IMG/VR virus record: IMGVR_UViG_3300021959_000097
Location: 1-42,593 of that record
Direction: 5' to 3' (one strand)
Origin: a virus
Length of the DNA: 42,593 bases
The notes under the pieces are model-generated. The model was not told the origin of the DNA and searched no databases. It saw only the letters and a list, made by a program, of their open reading frames with translations. Both the position numbers and the translations under genes were made by a program. Below, piece after piece: positions 26,901 through 32,948 of the stretch (within the stretch, counting starts at the first letter, position 1; the number at the start of each line of letters is the position of its first letter).

Positions 26901-28221
26901 AGCATTCAATGACAGTGTTGCTCAAAAGGATATGGTATGGTATAAAAATATCAACGGAAACAATCCTCCAACACAGCGTAGAGATATCGAAGAAATATTC
27001 GAACACATATTCCACACCATACACGCATTTGGTATTCCGGGTGCAGTGCCTGGCAGTATAGACGCAGTGGAAATGAATCCAGATATTAGAATTGGTAATG
27101 AACCAAGTTTTGACTGGAAAAACACAGCATTACATCTTGCTATGAAAGAAGTCATTGACGCAGGATTATATGATCCAAGTGGTTATGCTACTGATTGGAA
27201 TACAGATCCAGAGAAAGCGGCAGTGGCATACACAGAATACACTTACTTGGTAAACTGGTCAATGTGGGATATGAGTCAATACTGGGACGGCGGCTCCCTT
27301 AGTCCTGAATGGGATGATAGTTTAAAGACACCAGCAGGTATGTTGGCAAATAACCCATTAGGTTATGCATTGTTCAATACATACTTTGCTCCAGTGTTAA
27401 GCAAACCAAATTTTGCCACAATAGAAAGTATCTTTGGCGAAAATGACACAGGCGTGTCAGGATATGTTGCTGATTCATTAGTGGGTGGATCACAAGGAGA
27501 TGTAGGATTTGGGGTCAGTGGAAACAGTTTACAATTTGTAGGATTATCCAACATTGAAATTCCTAAAGGTACAACTGCTCAAGATCCTGCTGAAGGAAAT
27601 GCCATTAGATATGATACATCTTTGAACGAATTTGAAATGTTCTCCACAGGCAAAATAGCACTGAATGGAATTAAAGATGGTGATAGAAATACTGCAATAG
27701 AATTAAACAATAATAAATTTACTTTTTACGCAGGATCGAATAATATAGGTGAAATAGACGGTTTGGGTAATTTAAGGGTTACTAGATTTTCCAGTCAAAA
27801 TCAGTTTGCACTGGATAACAACACTGTAACTGTGGGCAGTATAGGTGGGCAAGCCGCATTGATAGCCAACGGCGCAGGTAAAGTTGTGCTGGACACAGCA
27901 AACCTTGAAATAACTGGTGGTTTGATAGAAAACACAGTTGTTGATGCTGATATTACCATTACTGGAACAGGCTTAAAACAGAACAGAACCATACAATTTG
28001 ACACCACAAACGGTTACGTAGGACCATATGGAACTGAAGCACAACGAAACGCAACAGTACCAAGATTGGGAGCCTTGTGGTTCAACACAGACAATAGCGA
28101 GTTACAGGTGTATGCTGGCGCGGCAGATGGGTGGGTTCAATCCATTGGTGTACAAGAGGTCACAGTGACCAGAGAACTAGCCAACGATTTGAATACCATT
28201 TATAACCTGATATTAAACTAG
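14944..28221 (+). CDS. giant mosaic baseplate/adhesin protein (gp7 position), 4425 aa
   Basis: This single uninterrupted frame encodes about 490 kDa. Domains seen in order:
- A baseplate-like N-terminus (YIGKRYGKTF, ILNYFGNYNE, FVNYREYYWAP).
- A cupredoxin-like fold without copper ligands (about 181-320).
- A Trp-rich motif at about 1140-1190 (GWWRGVYKWFYDTDRPH, PTWWEEEYGPAPYTSG).
- CBM5/12-like modules near 1457 and 1717.
- A seven-bladed FG-GAP propeller at about 2110-2800, with CBM-like inserts.
- GxGYxxxP repeats at about 3200 and 3550.
- NPSSGMKGRDLNQLMTGIDF at about 3740.
- A His-rich domain at about 3880-4180.
- A fibre-like tail with IPKGTTAQDP.
T4 gp7 (1032 aa) follows gp6, so this is probably an expanded gp7 or gp7-gp8-type wedge protein. 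That assignment is by position only. No separate gp8 is seen. Its ATG overlaps the gp6 stop. Confidence 0.8.
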   Translation: MADKKFPVSQLPIRKSENFLPQTFQTENNKKFLSGVVDPLIQPGVVEKTTGYIGKRYGKTFSGNDIYLDDDETLRSKYQLEPGVVVDKDQKIKKFWDYLDLKNILNYFGNYNERDDKVTDQEHYSWNPPIDWDKFVNYREYYWAPSGPPSVAIQGQASTVVSTYKVKTGIGSTWVLTPDGFTNNPNITLFRGQTYVFDVNSPKEGFTVRTNYDTGSILYNTEKIYFPGELAVFDGKLWRAKVEISPADGSTIDIDSQDWELLDSSASLQSLLYNDGIENNGVKVGKLTFTVPQNAPDILYYQSDIDPNRLGQFIIADIDSNTFIDVQKDIIGKKNYKSSNNIEFTNGMTVEFTGTVIPEQYASDRWLVEGVGDQIKLKRFSDLVPPSVTANTPEILFDNEGFDTQPFDDATQYPGSKDYITINRSSRDSNPWSRYNRWFHRSVLEYAYKSRGEDFPAEEAHRAKRPIIEFSPDIKLFNHGTVAKQTVDYIDDFTTDVFSTVEGSTGYNIDGEFLFQGARVLVTADNDSLANNKIYVVNFITHNGRRQINLRESNDTLSVLDECVLIRRGEKNAGKMFHYNGTNWVRSQEKLSVNQEPLFDGFDENGISFDDGDTYPVSTFAGNKIFSYKVGNSINDTELGFSLSYLNIENVGDIVFNWNWDIDSFNYTINQQENTVRVNSGYYKINNEYANGWIKTDNTYIQPIVQTVVVENETSEVEFTAVSWSSITETAKIIFYRNGKKLANTYTRIAGRFIFDDVIFSKGDAIVIKIVDDVVPDRGYYEIPVGLEKNPLNNNLTEFTLGQASDHVGTSLEFNDEFKGSLPGSSNLRDLKDYEVHAKRFLKHSGISAKAIALLCDKENNIIKSLQYAKKQYSIFKDNFIKKATELPFNNNINDFVDEIIADLTRTKSINSPFADSDMIGSGAFTPLDYVVEDTGIKTFTLSSNFDLETLSRKAVYVYLNGRQLLNGAEYYFDSNFGFVTLTAELAEGDRIQIREYVSTSYNHIPPTPSSMGLYKKYTPMKFLDDTYKESRQVIQGHDGSIQLAYDDFRDDLLLELEYRIYNNIKKQYSEEVFDIDATLGGYYGNAIFTKKEFDNVAIQEFLKWVANTNLAYTTNDYFVENETFTYTYSNMTDPTGTQNLPGWWRGVYKWFYDTDRPHRCPWECLGFSEKPTWWEEEYGPAPYTSGNLILWEDIRDGIIRQGDRAGRYDRYARTSIISHIPVNADGELLSPLDSGLAGNFVLINNRGSFLLGDISPVEYAWRASSEGPFGAIIALCLLRPFEFIITNFNKDQVKRNRINQIVNKSTNVFLSSSDLELPIAGESQSVGLSSYISSYIKSQGRSISDAQEMLTNIDVKLSSRLSGFVDKEQQKYLLDSKNPNSSSSSIFIPSENYDIVFNVSTPIASVTYSGVIFEKTDRGWIVSGYDDINPYFNYVPVVPNQKDPVIEVGGVTENFTQWEENKTYSNGAIIQYRNDYYRANKSHTGTDQFDSSNWSKLAKLPSIGAVTAQRRRNFNQFSQRQLSYGTTLNSVQEVVDFLLGYQEYLKTQGFVFENYDPQNSVVQDFVTAAKEFMFWTRNAWAPGALLTVSPGADKMEINIPVGVADNLLDNFYDYNVLRSDGQPLNNENISVTRDFQSFKISTTNTNQGIYYLKVNYVLKEHISIFDDKTVFNDILFDKTTGYRQERIKTQGFRTVDWDGDYTSPGFLFDNVNIEFWVPFTDYRLGDIVSYKQYNYTSVRNHAGTETFQEDNWTRLDSEPSKQLIPNYDYRINQMEDYFDVASSGLGKSQRDLARHTVGYQQREYLQALAEDQVTQFQLYQGFIREKGTNNSLTKLFNKIGRAGNASVELSEEWAFKVGQLGGVDQSSAIELKLNTDSFKINPQPIIAEHEIGETTDRYYRVTQDDFPVAPIPYTTNIIPVDNKNIPTATAGYVKIGQTEITVRNRSDILDLDIFQVNENDHIWITFEGPSWTVLRANTYYELPFAQITDDQNNITVTFNKRHNLAVGDLLGIKDIDQLDGFHEITEVTPLTVKFVVDENLTNFSFEGSTIRYPILLSQARFDEYKNIDPTTFALLSEGSKLFVDKNSDDRWEVVEKKKQYTVKKITDYGLSAPIGTGYKVAYSDTLKQVFASIPTSGVVVVYIETTTGLGVKQILQPETALQTIAEGSFGKEIAISSDNRWAIVGTPNAGGVLSRYKGIYQPTNNYILGDIVLYESQLWKANKNILGDGSTINVYTEDWDIATNIEADSEGSSLGYANQGMITIYEYGAQQWNLVKTFLSPRPNENQLFGSKIAISKNGDDYRLAVSAPGANNETGTVYLFNYNSTDGWTHDVNQNYKGLFDASAFYPKGSIVWFGGNLWQALADNNGDGSSITDLSNDWVRLNPVSTRSSLPQSIALEDDGSTLEANLVGTEQISELVQNGDKFGSSVAMNYDGSVLVIGAPFSEGQYFSNYRGLWKPDVEYVEGDVVKYQNGYHRLDDRRIKNSVDFSEGFTYTIKELGTTDWNAVAGTIGLTYAPGDVVVAIGNGFAGTGIAIETTDSTARSYNEKPDEGFPWNNVGDSTSPITGKIFVYRKDANNLYKLDQTITAETLNDISDLDPRETISTGDQFGHAIAIDYTGNTLIVSSPKADVNYQNQGSVYLFELDTDSSVDQFRLRQKLESYDRYPNEFFGQSVFITPNTEKVIVGANNSPFTSPTIFDNSQTTFDNGRSSFISYGGYAGSVYVFERKQDRYLLAEKLEDDLSPNESFGWSVSCSADKVIVGSPDYIAPALHGVDLAFEGDKIGQVRMFSKALGINSLEVLESQSDSVAIDLVKRIALYSNDTDNKIQDIEILDPAKLKILATAEKEIEYKTPYDPAIYSVGTDDAVVDSSISWKEKNVGKLWWNISNAKWLDYEQGSTSYRLANWGRLATGATIDIYEWVESKLLPSEWSAIADTNEGLPLGISGQPLYPEDTVYSIKELYNSNTGQLTETRYYYWVKNKVNVPNNSSRTISASSVASLIENPQSLGNTFIALASSNQFFFYNYKSIVSEDNTILNIEFYNGRDQLNPIHNEYQLLTEGSAGDVPALKLENKMIDSLIGFDKQGNRVPDPDLPEKQQYGVLYRPRQSMFIERKKILKTVVTNINKILEKEPFANSINFQTLNLFDEQPSANLNLYDAEVDTFIDLETVGTVRVRVAKVSANIIDGAINSMDIIDPGFGYRVAPTIEFEGNGVGAVATTRIDNQGRVIGVTIVNEGKKYTFVQSKVRNFSVLVKTDSTAQNYWSIYAWDDVRKTFFRSASQSFDTRRYWSYANWWLEGYGDTTIINKEILSIYQEPTIVTDVGDLIRIREYGSGGWAVLEKIIDTPDFSTAYKLVGRENGTIQLSQGLYDTDISGIGYDNVKSFDTGFYDREVAIELRNILKAVKEDIFIGDYTAEWNKLFFTCVRFVFKEQTYVDWAFKTSFLNAVHNVGELQQPVNYRNDSLESYLDYINEVKPYRTTVREYVSKYNKIENANNAVSDFDLPPVYSDVEGSIITVNENNEIISTYPYRYWLDNKGYSIVSINVSNEGSGYTSPPKVIIEGNASKTAVAKAYISNGKVSAVRILDKGKGYITLPTVTLVGGNGSNTDIAKASAVLGDGLARTFDVGVKFDRLSKEGLYNNFNYTQTFTATGGTATFELAYAPTNDKSKISITINEQLVLPDEYKTSFYTTSTDDFKILKGKIIFNDAPIVGDIIKVTYDKNDELLDSVNRIEKYYNPSSGMKGRDLNQLMTGIDFGGVQVQGTTFDVTGGWDALPWFTDSWDSVEAASDYYVVVDGSTTFITLPYIPADGQILNIYLKRAGEAVLPTIDNLQYSESVKNPPVVRIDDPYFESGSPAIPAVPGVPADAEYNNGALISENNGTVFDRALTVNGLKLVVAGAVGGQLAVPDEWAKKTARTFELMTDPNGAGINTTHQRNFLKTLKGDAGTYHAGIPTVQRVGYGGGSTYTPNWLEDANVASYAGLQAFNDSVAQKDMVWYKNINGNNPPTQRRDIEEIFEHIFHTIHAFGIPGAVPGSIDAVEMNPDIRIGNEPSFDWKNTALHLAMKEVIDAGLYDPSGYATDWNTDPEKAAVAYTEYTYLVNWSMWDMSQYWDGGSLSPEWDDSLKTPAGMLANNPLGYALFNTYFAPVLSKPNFATIESIFGENDTGVSGYVADSLVGGSQGDVGFGVSGNSLQFVGLSNIEIPKGTTAQDPAEGNAIRYDTSLNEFEMFSTGKIALNGIKDGDRNTAIELNNNKFTFYAGSNNIGEIDGLGNLRVTRFSSQNQFALDNNTVTVGSIGGQAALIANGAGKVVLDTANLEITGGLIENTVVDADITITGTGLKQNRTIQFDTTNGYVGPYGTEAQRNATVPRLGALWFNTDNSELQVYAGAADGWVQSIGVQEVTVTRELANDLNTIYNLILN
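15484..15903 (+). other. cupredoxin-like domain without copper ligands, within giant protein
   Basis: Residues 181-320 of the giant protein parallel the C-terminal cupredoxin of the 531-aa fibre protein. ITLFRGQTYVFDV matches LYLSRGHTYIFEN, GKLTFTVPQNAPDILYYQS matches GNIVFEVPMDAPNTLYYQC, and both end in a GxxI strand. Here the Cys is Ser and the following His and Met are absent. Between the two halves sits an inserted carbohydrate-binding-like segment (FPGELAVFDGKLWRAKVE). It is therefore likely a structural relative and not a copper site. Confidence 0.55.
21270..23340 (+). other. seven-bladed FG-GAP beta-propeller with CBM-like inserts, within giant protein
   Basis: Seven successive blades can be read:
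1. GYKVAYSDTLKQVFASIP.
2. SFGKEIAISSDNRWAIVGTP.
3. LFGSKIAISKNGDDYRLAVS.
4. KFGSSVAMNYDGSVLVIGAP.
5. QFGHAIAIDYTGNTLIVSSP.
6. FFGQSVFITPNTEKVIVGAN.
7. SFGWSVSCSADKVIVGSP.
Most end in a GxVYxF-type strand. Blades 2, 3 and 4 each carry an inserted CBM5/12-like module (YQPTNNYILGDIVLY, FDASAFYPKGSIVWF, WKPDVEYVEGDVVKY). The insert in blade 4 is followed by LGTTDWNAVAGT. Such propellers in the integrin-alpha style usually bind proteins or glycans. Confidence 0.7.
26590..27470 (+). other. His-rich, possibly metal-binding domain within giant protein
   Basis: Residues about 3880-4180 form an alpha-rich block unlike the beta-rich surroundings. It contains TARTFELMTDPNGAGINTTH, GDAGTYHAGIPTVQRVGYGG, then EHIFHTIHAFG (E4020, H4021, H4024, H4027), WKNTALHLAMKEVIDAG and TPAGMLANNPLGYALFNTYF. 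The EHxxHxxH pattern on a predicted helix could ligate a metal, but it is not a canonical HExxH zinc-peptidase motif. The domain has the look of a discrete, acquired enzyme-like module. Its function is unknown. Confidence 0.5.
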
Positions 28222-28229
28222 TATAAATT
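28222..28229 (+). promoter_or_regulatory. possible late promoter (TATAAATT) after the giant gene
   Basis: TATAAATT immediately follows the giant gene's TAG and matches seven of eight bases of the T4 late box. It lies 37 nt upstream of the better placed GATAAATA, so it may be redundant or fortuitous. Confidence 0.3.
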
Positions 28230-28258
28230 AACCTTGTACAATATAATACCAAAACCTC

Positions 28259-28266
28259 GATAAATA
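28259..28266 (+). promoter_or_regulatory. late promoter upstream of the fibre block (GATAAATA)
   Basis: GATAAATA is the same 8-mer found at 34935 and 40115. It stands 131 nt before the next ATG, unlike the other copies, which lie 20-35 nt upstream of theirs. A transcript from here would have an unusually long leader (about 28275-28396). Confidence 0.6.
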
Positions 28267-28396
28267 ACATTAATGCTGTTATCCGACCAGATTCAGCAGG
28301 ACAAACCGTGGTACAACCGACGAAGAACTTGTGAACAACGCAAGGTGAAAATCAGGTTGGTGGGACAAGATCCCCGTGCTTAAAAAGGAGTAAACA
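28267..28396 (+). other. long 5' leader of the fibre operon, possible structured RNA
   Basis: This is 130 nt of non-coding sequence between the late promoter and the fibre ATG, richer in G+C than its flanks. Helices that can form include TGCTG/CAGCA (28273 with 28293), CAACC/GGTTG (about 28314 with 28355) and GGGA/TCCC around CAAGA (near 28363). It ends in an AAGGAG ribosome-binding site 8 nt before the ATG. A short frame (IRPDSAGQTVVQPTKNL) runs through the first half and stops at TGA. It may regulate fibre translation or be a remnant of a fibre gene. Confidence 0.4.
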
Positions 28397-31300
28397 ATGG
28401 CCGTTGGTCGAATTTCGGGTCAGCTCTTAAAGTCCAATCTTCTGCGTAATGGAGCAGACTTGGCTTTTGAGACTAACCTGTTATACATTGATGTTAATAA
28501 CAACAGGATCGGCATAAAAACCGCTACTCCGCAGTATCCATTAGACGTAAATGGAACAGCACGTACAGTAAATGCAGAAGTTACAGGACAATTAGATGTG
28601 GGCAATGTCAGAGTATCTGGCAACACAATCAGTACCACAGCACCACAATTAAATTTTTCAGCCGCTGATGGCATCATTTACAACAATAAGATATTTGTTA
28701 ATGATTTAATAATCGATGGAAATTCCATCACAGCAACAGATTCTAATCAAAATTTTGAAATAGTAACAAGCGGAACGGGTATCGTCGAAGTACACGGTAA
28801 CACCAGAGTAAACGGAAATATTCACGCAACTGGTAATATTAGAGCAGATGGTAACATTACCATTGGAGATTCAGACACAGATTCAATCACGATCAATGCT
28901 GATATCACATCTAATTTAACACCAGATCAATCAGACACTTATAATTTAGGTACACCTACAAAACGTTGGAACAATGCATATGCCAACAACTTAATTGTAG
29001 ATAATCTAACACTTTCTGGCAACATCACAGTACAAGGACTTGACTTAACAGCACGTCCTGGAAAGGTGATATATGTTGCAACCAACGGCGATGATGCTAA
29101 ATCAGGAACGCACCAAAACGATCCTTATGCTTCTATTGAACAAGCATTATCAGTGGCAGTGGCAGGAGATCACATTTACATATATCCAGGCACATACACA
29201 GAAGATTTTCCTTTGGTTGTTCCAACAGGAGTTTCAATCAGAGGTGACGGAATAAGAGCAGTAACAATTCAACCCAGTGCCTTAACAAACAGTCAAGATG
29301 CTTTCATTCTTAATGGTGAAGTGACGATCGAAGATTTAACAGTTACAGGATTTTATTACAACAGTGTTGCTAATACAGGACACGCATTTAGATTTAATTC
29401 AACAGGTGCAGATGATTCAACAGGCTTTCAGATCAGTTCAAGATCACCTTACATTAGAAACGTATCTGTAATCACACAAGGTTCAATAACCACAGCACAA
29501 GATCCAAGAGGATTTGGATCCGGAGATGCTGGTAAAGGTGCTCTATTAGATGGTGCAGTAGCAACTCCGGCTTCAAACGAAGCAAGTTGTTTGTTTCAAA
29601 ATGCAACATTTATAACACCAGGTGTGGATGCAATCACATTAACAAACGGTGTGCGTATTGAATGGTTAAACTCGTTCACTTATTTTGCGGCAAGAAGTAT
29701 CTACGCAGTAGATGGTGTATCTGGTTTAGCAGAAGATGGAAAAACACAATTAAGAGTTTCTGGATTTACAGGTACACCTATAGCACCTGGACACGTGATC
29801 ACATATTATGATGTGGATGGTGTTACTGTATTAGGTACCGGCACAGTTGAATCTGTGGACAATGGAAAAATTATTATAGATGGTAAGTCAACTGGTTTTG
29901 CTTTACCACCTGAAACCACTGGCAAACAAATAACTGCCAATGGTGATGCACAATTAGATACCAATGTTAAGAAGTTTGGACAGGCTAGTTTGCTGTTGGA
30001 TGGAATAGGAGATAGTGCTTCTATTTCAACCACAGCAGACTTTGGATTCGGCACTGGTAATTTCACTATTGAATTCTGGGCATACGCAACTCAATTACAA
30101 TCTACAACACTGTTTGATTTTAGAAACAATCAGTCGATTGAATATTCTTTGATGTTGTATCTCACAAACAACGCACCAAAATTATATGTAAATGGTGCTA
30201 ACGTTATTACAGGTACTCAAGGATTTAATTTAAACACTTGGACACATTGTTCAATTGTGAGAAATGGATCAACAGTTACAATGTACATTGCTGGACAAAA
30301 TGTTGGAAGTACAACTCTAGCAAATGATTTAGGTGCGGCAAAACCTCTTGTGATGGGTAACAACTATGACAACAACAATGGCTTTATTGGTAACATAGAC
30401 GACTTTGTAATTTACAAAGGTTCAGCAATTAGAACAGCAAACTTTACTCCTCCAACAACAGAGGCTATTGGAAATCCAGACACAGTTTTAGTTTCTAGAT
30501 TTAATGGACCAAATGGATCAACTGTTTTATTAGACACAAACATTGCTGTTCAAGATATTAGATTTTCAACAGGAGCAACAGCAACCAACTTCACATTGGT
30601 TGATTATACAGACTTTGGTGCAGAAGTAAGATCAATAGCATCAGCATCAATCTACGGAACATATGGAGCAGTAGGAGATGGTGTCGGTGTAAAAATGTAT
30701 TTGATATCTCACAATTTTGCCTATATTGGTAACGACTACGAAACAGATAATGATGAAGTTACAGTTATTCAAGCCAATGAAGTGGTTACATCTAACAATG
30801 CTAAAATTTATTATTCATCTGTTGACCATAAAGGTGACTTTAGAGTTGGTGATCAATTTCATGTAAATCAAAATACAGGACAAGTTAACTTTACATCAGC
30901 ATCATTAAACATAGATGTTGATCAAGCACTTACATTTACATCAGGTCCAAATGTTACTGTAATTTCAGGAAATTCAATTGAAACAGGAAATGTAAAATTA
31001 TCAGGCAATGAAATCACAACAACATCTGGAGATTTAGATATTGATTCATTTAATAATCAAATTAATTTTATAGACAATGTAAACATCACAGGAAACTTAG
31101 ATGTTACAGGAGATATCACAATAGGCGGTAATGTTACAATAGGTGACGAAACAACAGATTCAATTAATATCACAGCAGGTATAGGATCAGATATTATTCC
31201 AGCACAAGACAACACATACAACATTGGTTCTGCCACAAAAAGATGGAACACAGTGTTTGCCAATGAAGCACAAATAGATAGTGTTAACATCAGTGGCAAT

Positions 31301-32128
31301 TTGATTCAAACAAATGACACAAATGCTGATTTAGATTTAAGAGGATCAGGCACAGGTTCTGTAAAATTTGAAAACTTTACTGTGTCAGGTGACACAATAT
31401 CTAATAACACAGGCGATTTTATAGTAAATCCTGCATCAGGAGTTTTCAAAGTAACTGGTACAGGATCATTAAAAATTCCAACAGGAACAACTGCTGAAAG
31501 ACCAGGCTCTCCATCAGCAGGTATGATGAGATATAACACAGACGATTCTGTGTTTGAAGGATACAACGGAACAAACTGGATTGCATTAACGGGTGTTTAT
31601 GATTTAGATCGAGACACATACATCACAGCAGAATTGACACCAGGTGCTAATGATGACACAATTAGATTTTATGCTGGTGGAGTTTTGGTAGCAAATGTGA
31701 ATCCTACTAGATTTGATGTCACAAGTTTACTTGTAGACGACATTCAAATCACTGGAAATACACTGACAACCACTGGTGTTGACCAAGATTTGATCCTAAA
31801 TGCTCAAGGAAATGGTAGTATCAGGATTGAAGACTTCAAATTTGAAGGAAATGCGATAACTAATATTATATCTGCTCCGATTGTGTTTAAAACCATAGGA
31901 ACAGGATATATTGATGTGTCAGATTCTGGTGGATTTGTACTTCCGGTTGGAACAACAGCAAATAGACCAGTAACACCGATAACAGGTATGATACGTTACA
32001 ACACCGCAGATCAACGTGTTGAACTTTATGATGGTATCCAATGGGGATCTATCGCAGGTTCGTCGGGTGCTGTTAGTATTATTGATGCAACAGAAATTGC
32101 AGTGGAATATGCACTGGCATTAGGATAG
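28397..32128 (+). CDS. fibre/adhesin: beta-helix with LamG insert
   Basis: The 1243-aa protein begins with a fibre-type N-terminus (RISGQLLKSNLLRNGADLAF, LLYIDVNNNRIGIKTATPQY). A right-handed beta-helix starts near residue 224 (KVIYVATNGDDAKSGTHQND, HIYIYPGTYTEDFPL, SIRGDG), a pectate-lyase-like fold. A concanavalin/LamG domain lies at about 526-690 (GNFTIEFWAYA, LNTWTHCSIVRNGSTVTMYI, GFIGNIDDFVIYKG). YYSSVDHKGDFRVGDQFHV at about 803 also occurs in the 1717-aa protein. Two copies of a T/S-IGD...YN-G..TKRWN block occur (about 152-212 and 911-969), as do two PxGTTAxRP...G-M-RYNT blocks near the C-terminus. It probably forms a trimeric fibre that binds host glycans. The ATG is preceded by AAGGAG. 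Confidence 0.75.
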   Translation: MAVGRISGQLLKSNLLRNGADLAFETNLLYIDVNNNRIGIKTATPQYPLDVNGTARTVNAEVTGQLDVGNVRVSGNTISTTAPQLNFSAADGIIYNNKIFVNDLIIDGNSITATDSNQNFEIVTSGTGIVEVHGNTRVNGNIHATGNIRADGNITIGDSDTDSITINADITSNLTPDQSDTYNLGTPTKRWNNAYANNLIVDNLTLSGNITVQGLDLTARPGKVIYVATNGDDAKSGTHQNDPYASIEQALSVAVAGDHIYIYPGTYTEDFPLVVPTGVSIRGDGIRAVTIQPSALTNSQDAFILNGEVTIEDLTVTGFYYNSVANTGHAFRFNSTGADDSTGFQISSRSPYIRNVSVITQGSITTAQDPRGFGSGDAGKGALLDGAVATPASNEASCLFQNATFITPGVDAITLTNGVRIEWLNSFTYFAARSIYAVDGVSGLAEDGKTQLRVSGFTGTPIAPGHVITYYDVDGVTVLGTGTVESVDNGKIIIDGKSTGFALPPETTGKQITANGDAQLDTNVKKFGQASLLLDGIGDSASISTTADFGFGTGNFTIEFWAYATQLQSTTLFDFRNNQSIEYSLMLYLTNNAPKLYVNGANVITGTQGFNLNTWTHCSIVRNGSTVTMYIAGQNVGSTTLANDLGAAKPLVMGNNYDNNNGFIGNIDDFVIYKGSAIRTANFTPPTTEAIGNPDTVLVSRFNGPNGSTVLLDTNIAVQDIRFSTGATATNFTLVDYTDFGAEVRSIASASIYGTYGAVGDGVGVKMYLISHNFAYIGNDYETDNDEVTVIQANEVVTSNNAKIYYSSVDHKGDFRVGDQFHVNQNTGQVNFTSASLNIDVDQALTFTSGPNVTVISGNSIETGNVKLSGNEITTTSGDLDIDSFNNQINFIDNVNITGNLDVTGDITIGGNVTIGDETTDSINITAGIGSDIIPAQDNTYNIGSATKRWNTVFANEAQIDSVNISGNLIQTNDTNADLDLRGSGTGSVKFENFTVSGDTISNNTGDFIVNPASGVFKVTGTGSLKIPTGTTAERPGSPSAGMMRYNTDDSVFEGYNGTNWIALTGVYDLDRDTYITAELTPGANDDTIRFYAGGVLVANVNPTRFDVTSLLVDDIQITGNTLTTTGVDQDLILNAQGNGSIRIEDFKFEGNAITNIISAPIVFKTIGTGYIDVSDSGGFVLPVGTTANRPVTPITGMIRYNTADQRVELYDGIQWGSIAGSSGAVSIIDATEIAVEYALALG

Positions 32129-32135
32129 GAAAAAT

Positions 32136-32468
32136 ATGGCAACGAATTTTAGAAACTCTGTAACAAAAAATATAGGAACTATAACCACTCCTGTTTATGA
32201 AGCAGAGGTAGGATCTTACACAACTATCATCGGAATGGTTTTAGCAAACTTGACAGAATCAGTTGTACAAGCCAGTGTTACATTGACAGCAACTCCAGAT
32301 TCGGTTACAGGTTTTATTGTGAAAGATGTTTTGATTGCTCCTAATTCTTCTTTAAGGGTTTTAAACTCTGGAGAAAAATTAATTGTGGCAAGTCAAAACT
32401 CATTAAACGTTCAAGCAAACATCAACGACTCATTAGATTGTGTGTTGAGTTACGTGGAGATAACATAA
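32136..32468 (+). CDS. small virion-type beta protein, 110 aa
   Basis: The 110-aa protein is beta-rich and Thr/Val/Ser-rich, with a pattern of short strands (SYTTIIGMVLANL, VQASVTLTA, GFIVKDVLIAPNSSLRVL, EKLIVASQNSLNVQANI). It resembles a single jelly-roll or Ig-like decoration protein; similar small proteins lie among fibre genes of marine T4-like phages. There is no signal peptide or membrane segment. It lies 7 nt after the preceding fibre gene and 1 nt before the next gene. It probably caps or attaches a fibre. I cannot assign a T4 equivalent. Confidence 0.6.
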   Translation: MATNFRNSVTKNIGTITTPVYEAEVGSYTTIIGMVLANLTESVVQASVTLTATPDSVTGFIVKDVLIAPNSSLRVLNSGEKLIVASQNSLNVQANINDSLDCVLSYVEIT

Positions 32469-32469
32469 G

Positions 32470-32931
32470 ATGTCAAACGCAGTTGGACAGGATACTTCCG
32501 TATATCTTCAAAATGGTATCAAGGACAGATACTTTTACGGTTTGAGAAGAACCGACGAAGGAGATTTATACATTGGTAAAGTGGACCAACTATCAGCAAA
32601 CGATCCTGTATCAATAAACAATCCAGGAAACATTGATGATAACTTTAAAGATTTTGATCAAGGCTACGATTTTTTTGAAGGTAGAGATTTAAATCATGCT
32701 AAACCTTTTAAAAATTTAAGGTACGAACAATTTAGATGGGACGATGTAAATTTAAATTATTACATAAACAGCGACGGTGAATTAGTTGTAAGAATTAACA
32801 GTAACGTGGGTGATGGTGTAATAACTTATCCACAAACTGATGAAAACTTAATTAGAGAAGCAACAATATTCACATTAGATAAAACAAATTACTTAATGGA
32901 TAGTAATGAAATAACATTCGATAGAGGATAA
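32470..32931 (+). CDS. small fibre-associated protein, paralogue A (153 aa)
   Basis: The core at about 20-105 reads RYFYGLRRTDEGDLYIGKVD, INNPGNIDDNF, DFFEGRDLNHAKPFKNL, YEQFRWDDVNLNYYINSDGE. The same core occurs in the 124-aa product at 34556-34930, so the two are paralogues. This copy has about 40 extra C-terminal residues (TYPQTDENLIREATIFTL, LMDSNEITFDRG). The pair brackets the 531-aa cupredoxin fibre gene, which suggests that each serves as an adaptor for the adjacent long fibre protein. I do not recognise a T4 homologue. It starts one base after the previous stop. Confidence 0.65.
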   Translation: MSNAVGQDTSVYLQNGIKDRYFYGLRRTDEGDLYIGKVDQLSANDPVSINNPGNIDDNFKDFDQGYDFFEGRDLNHAKPFKNLRYEQFRWDDVNLNYYINSDGELVVRINSNVGDGVITYPQTDENLIREATIFTLDKTNYLMDSNEITFDRG

Positions 32932-32948
32932 AGTAGGAGGAAAAACGA

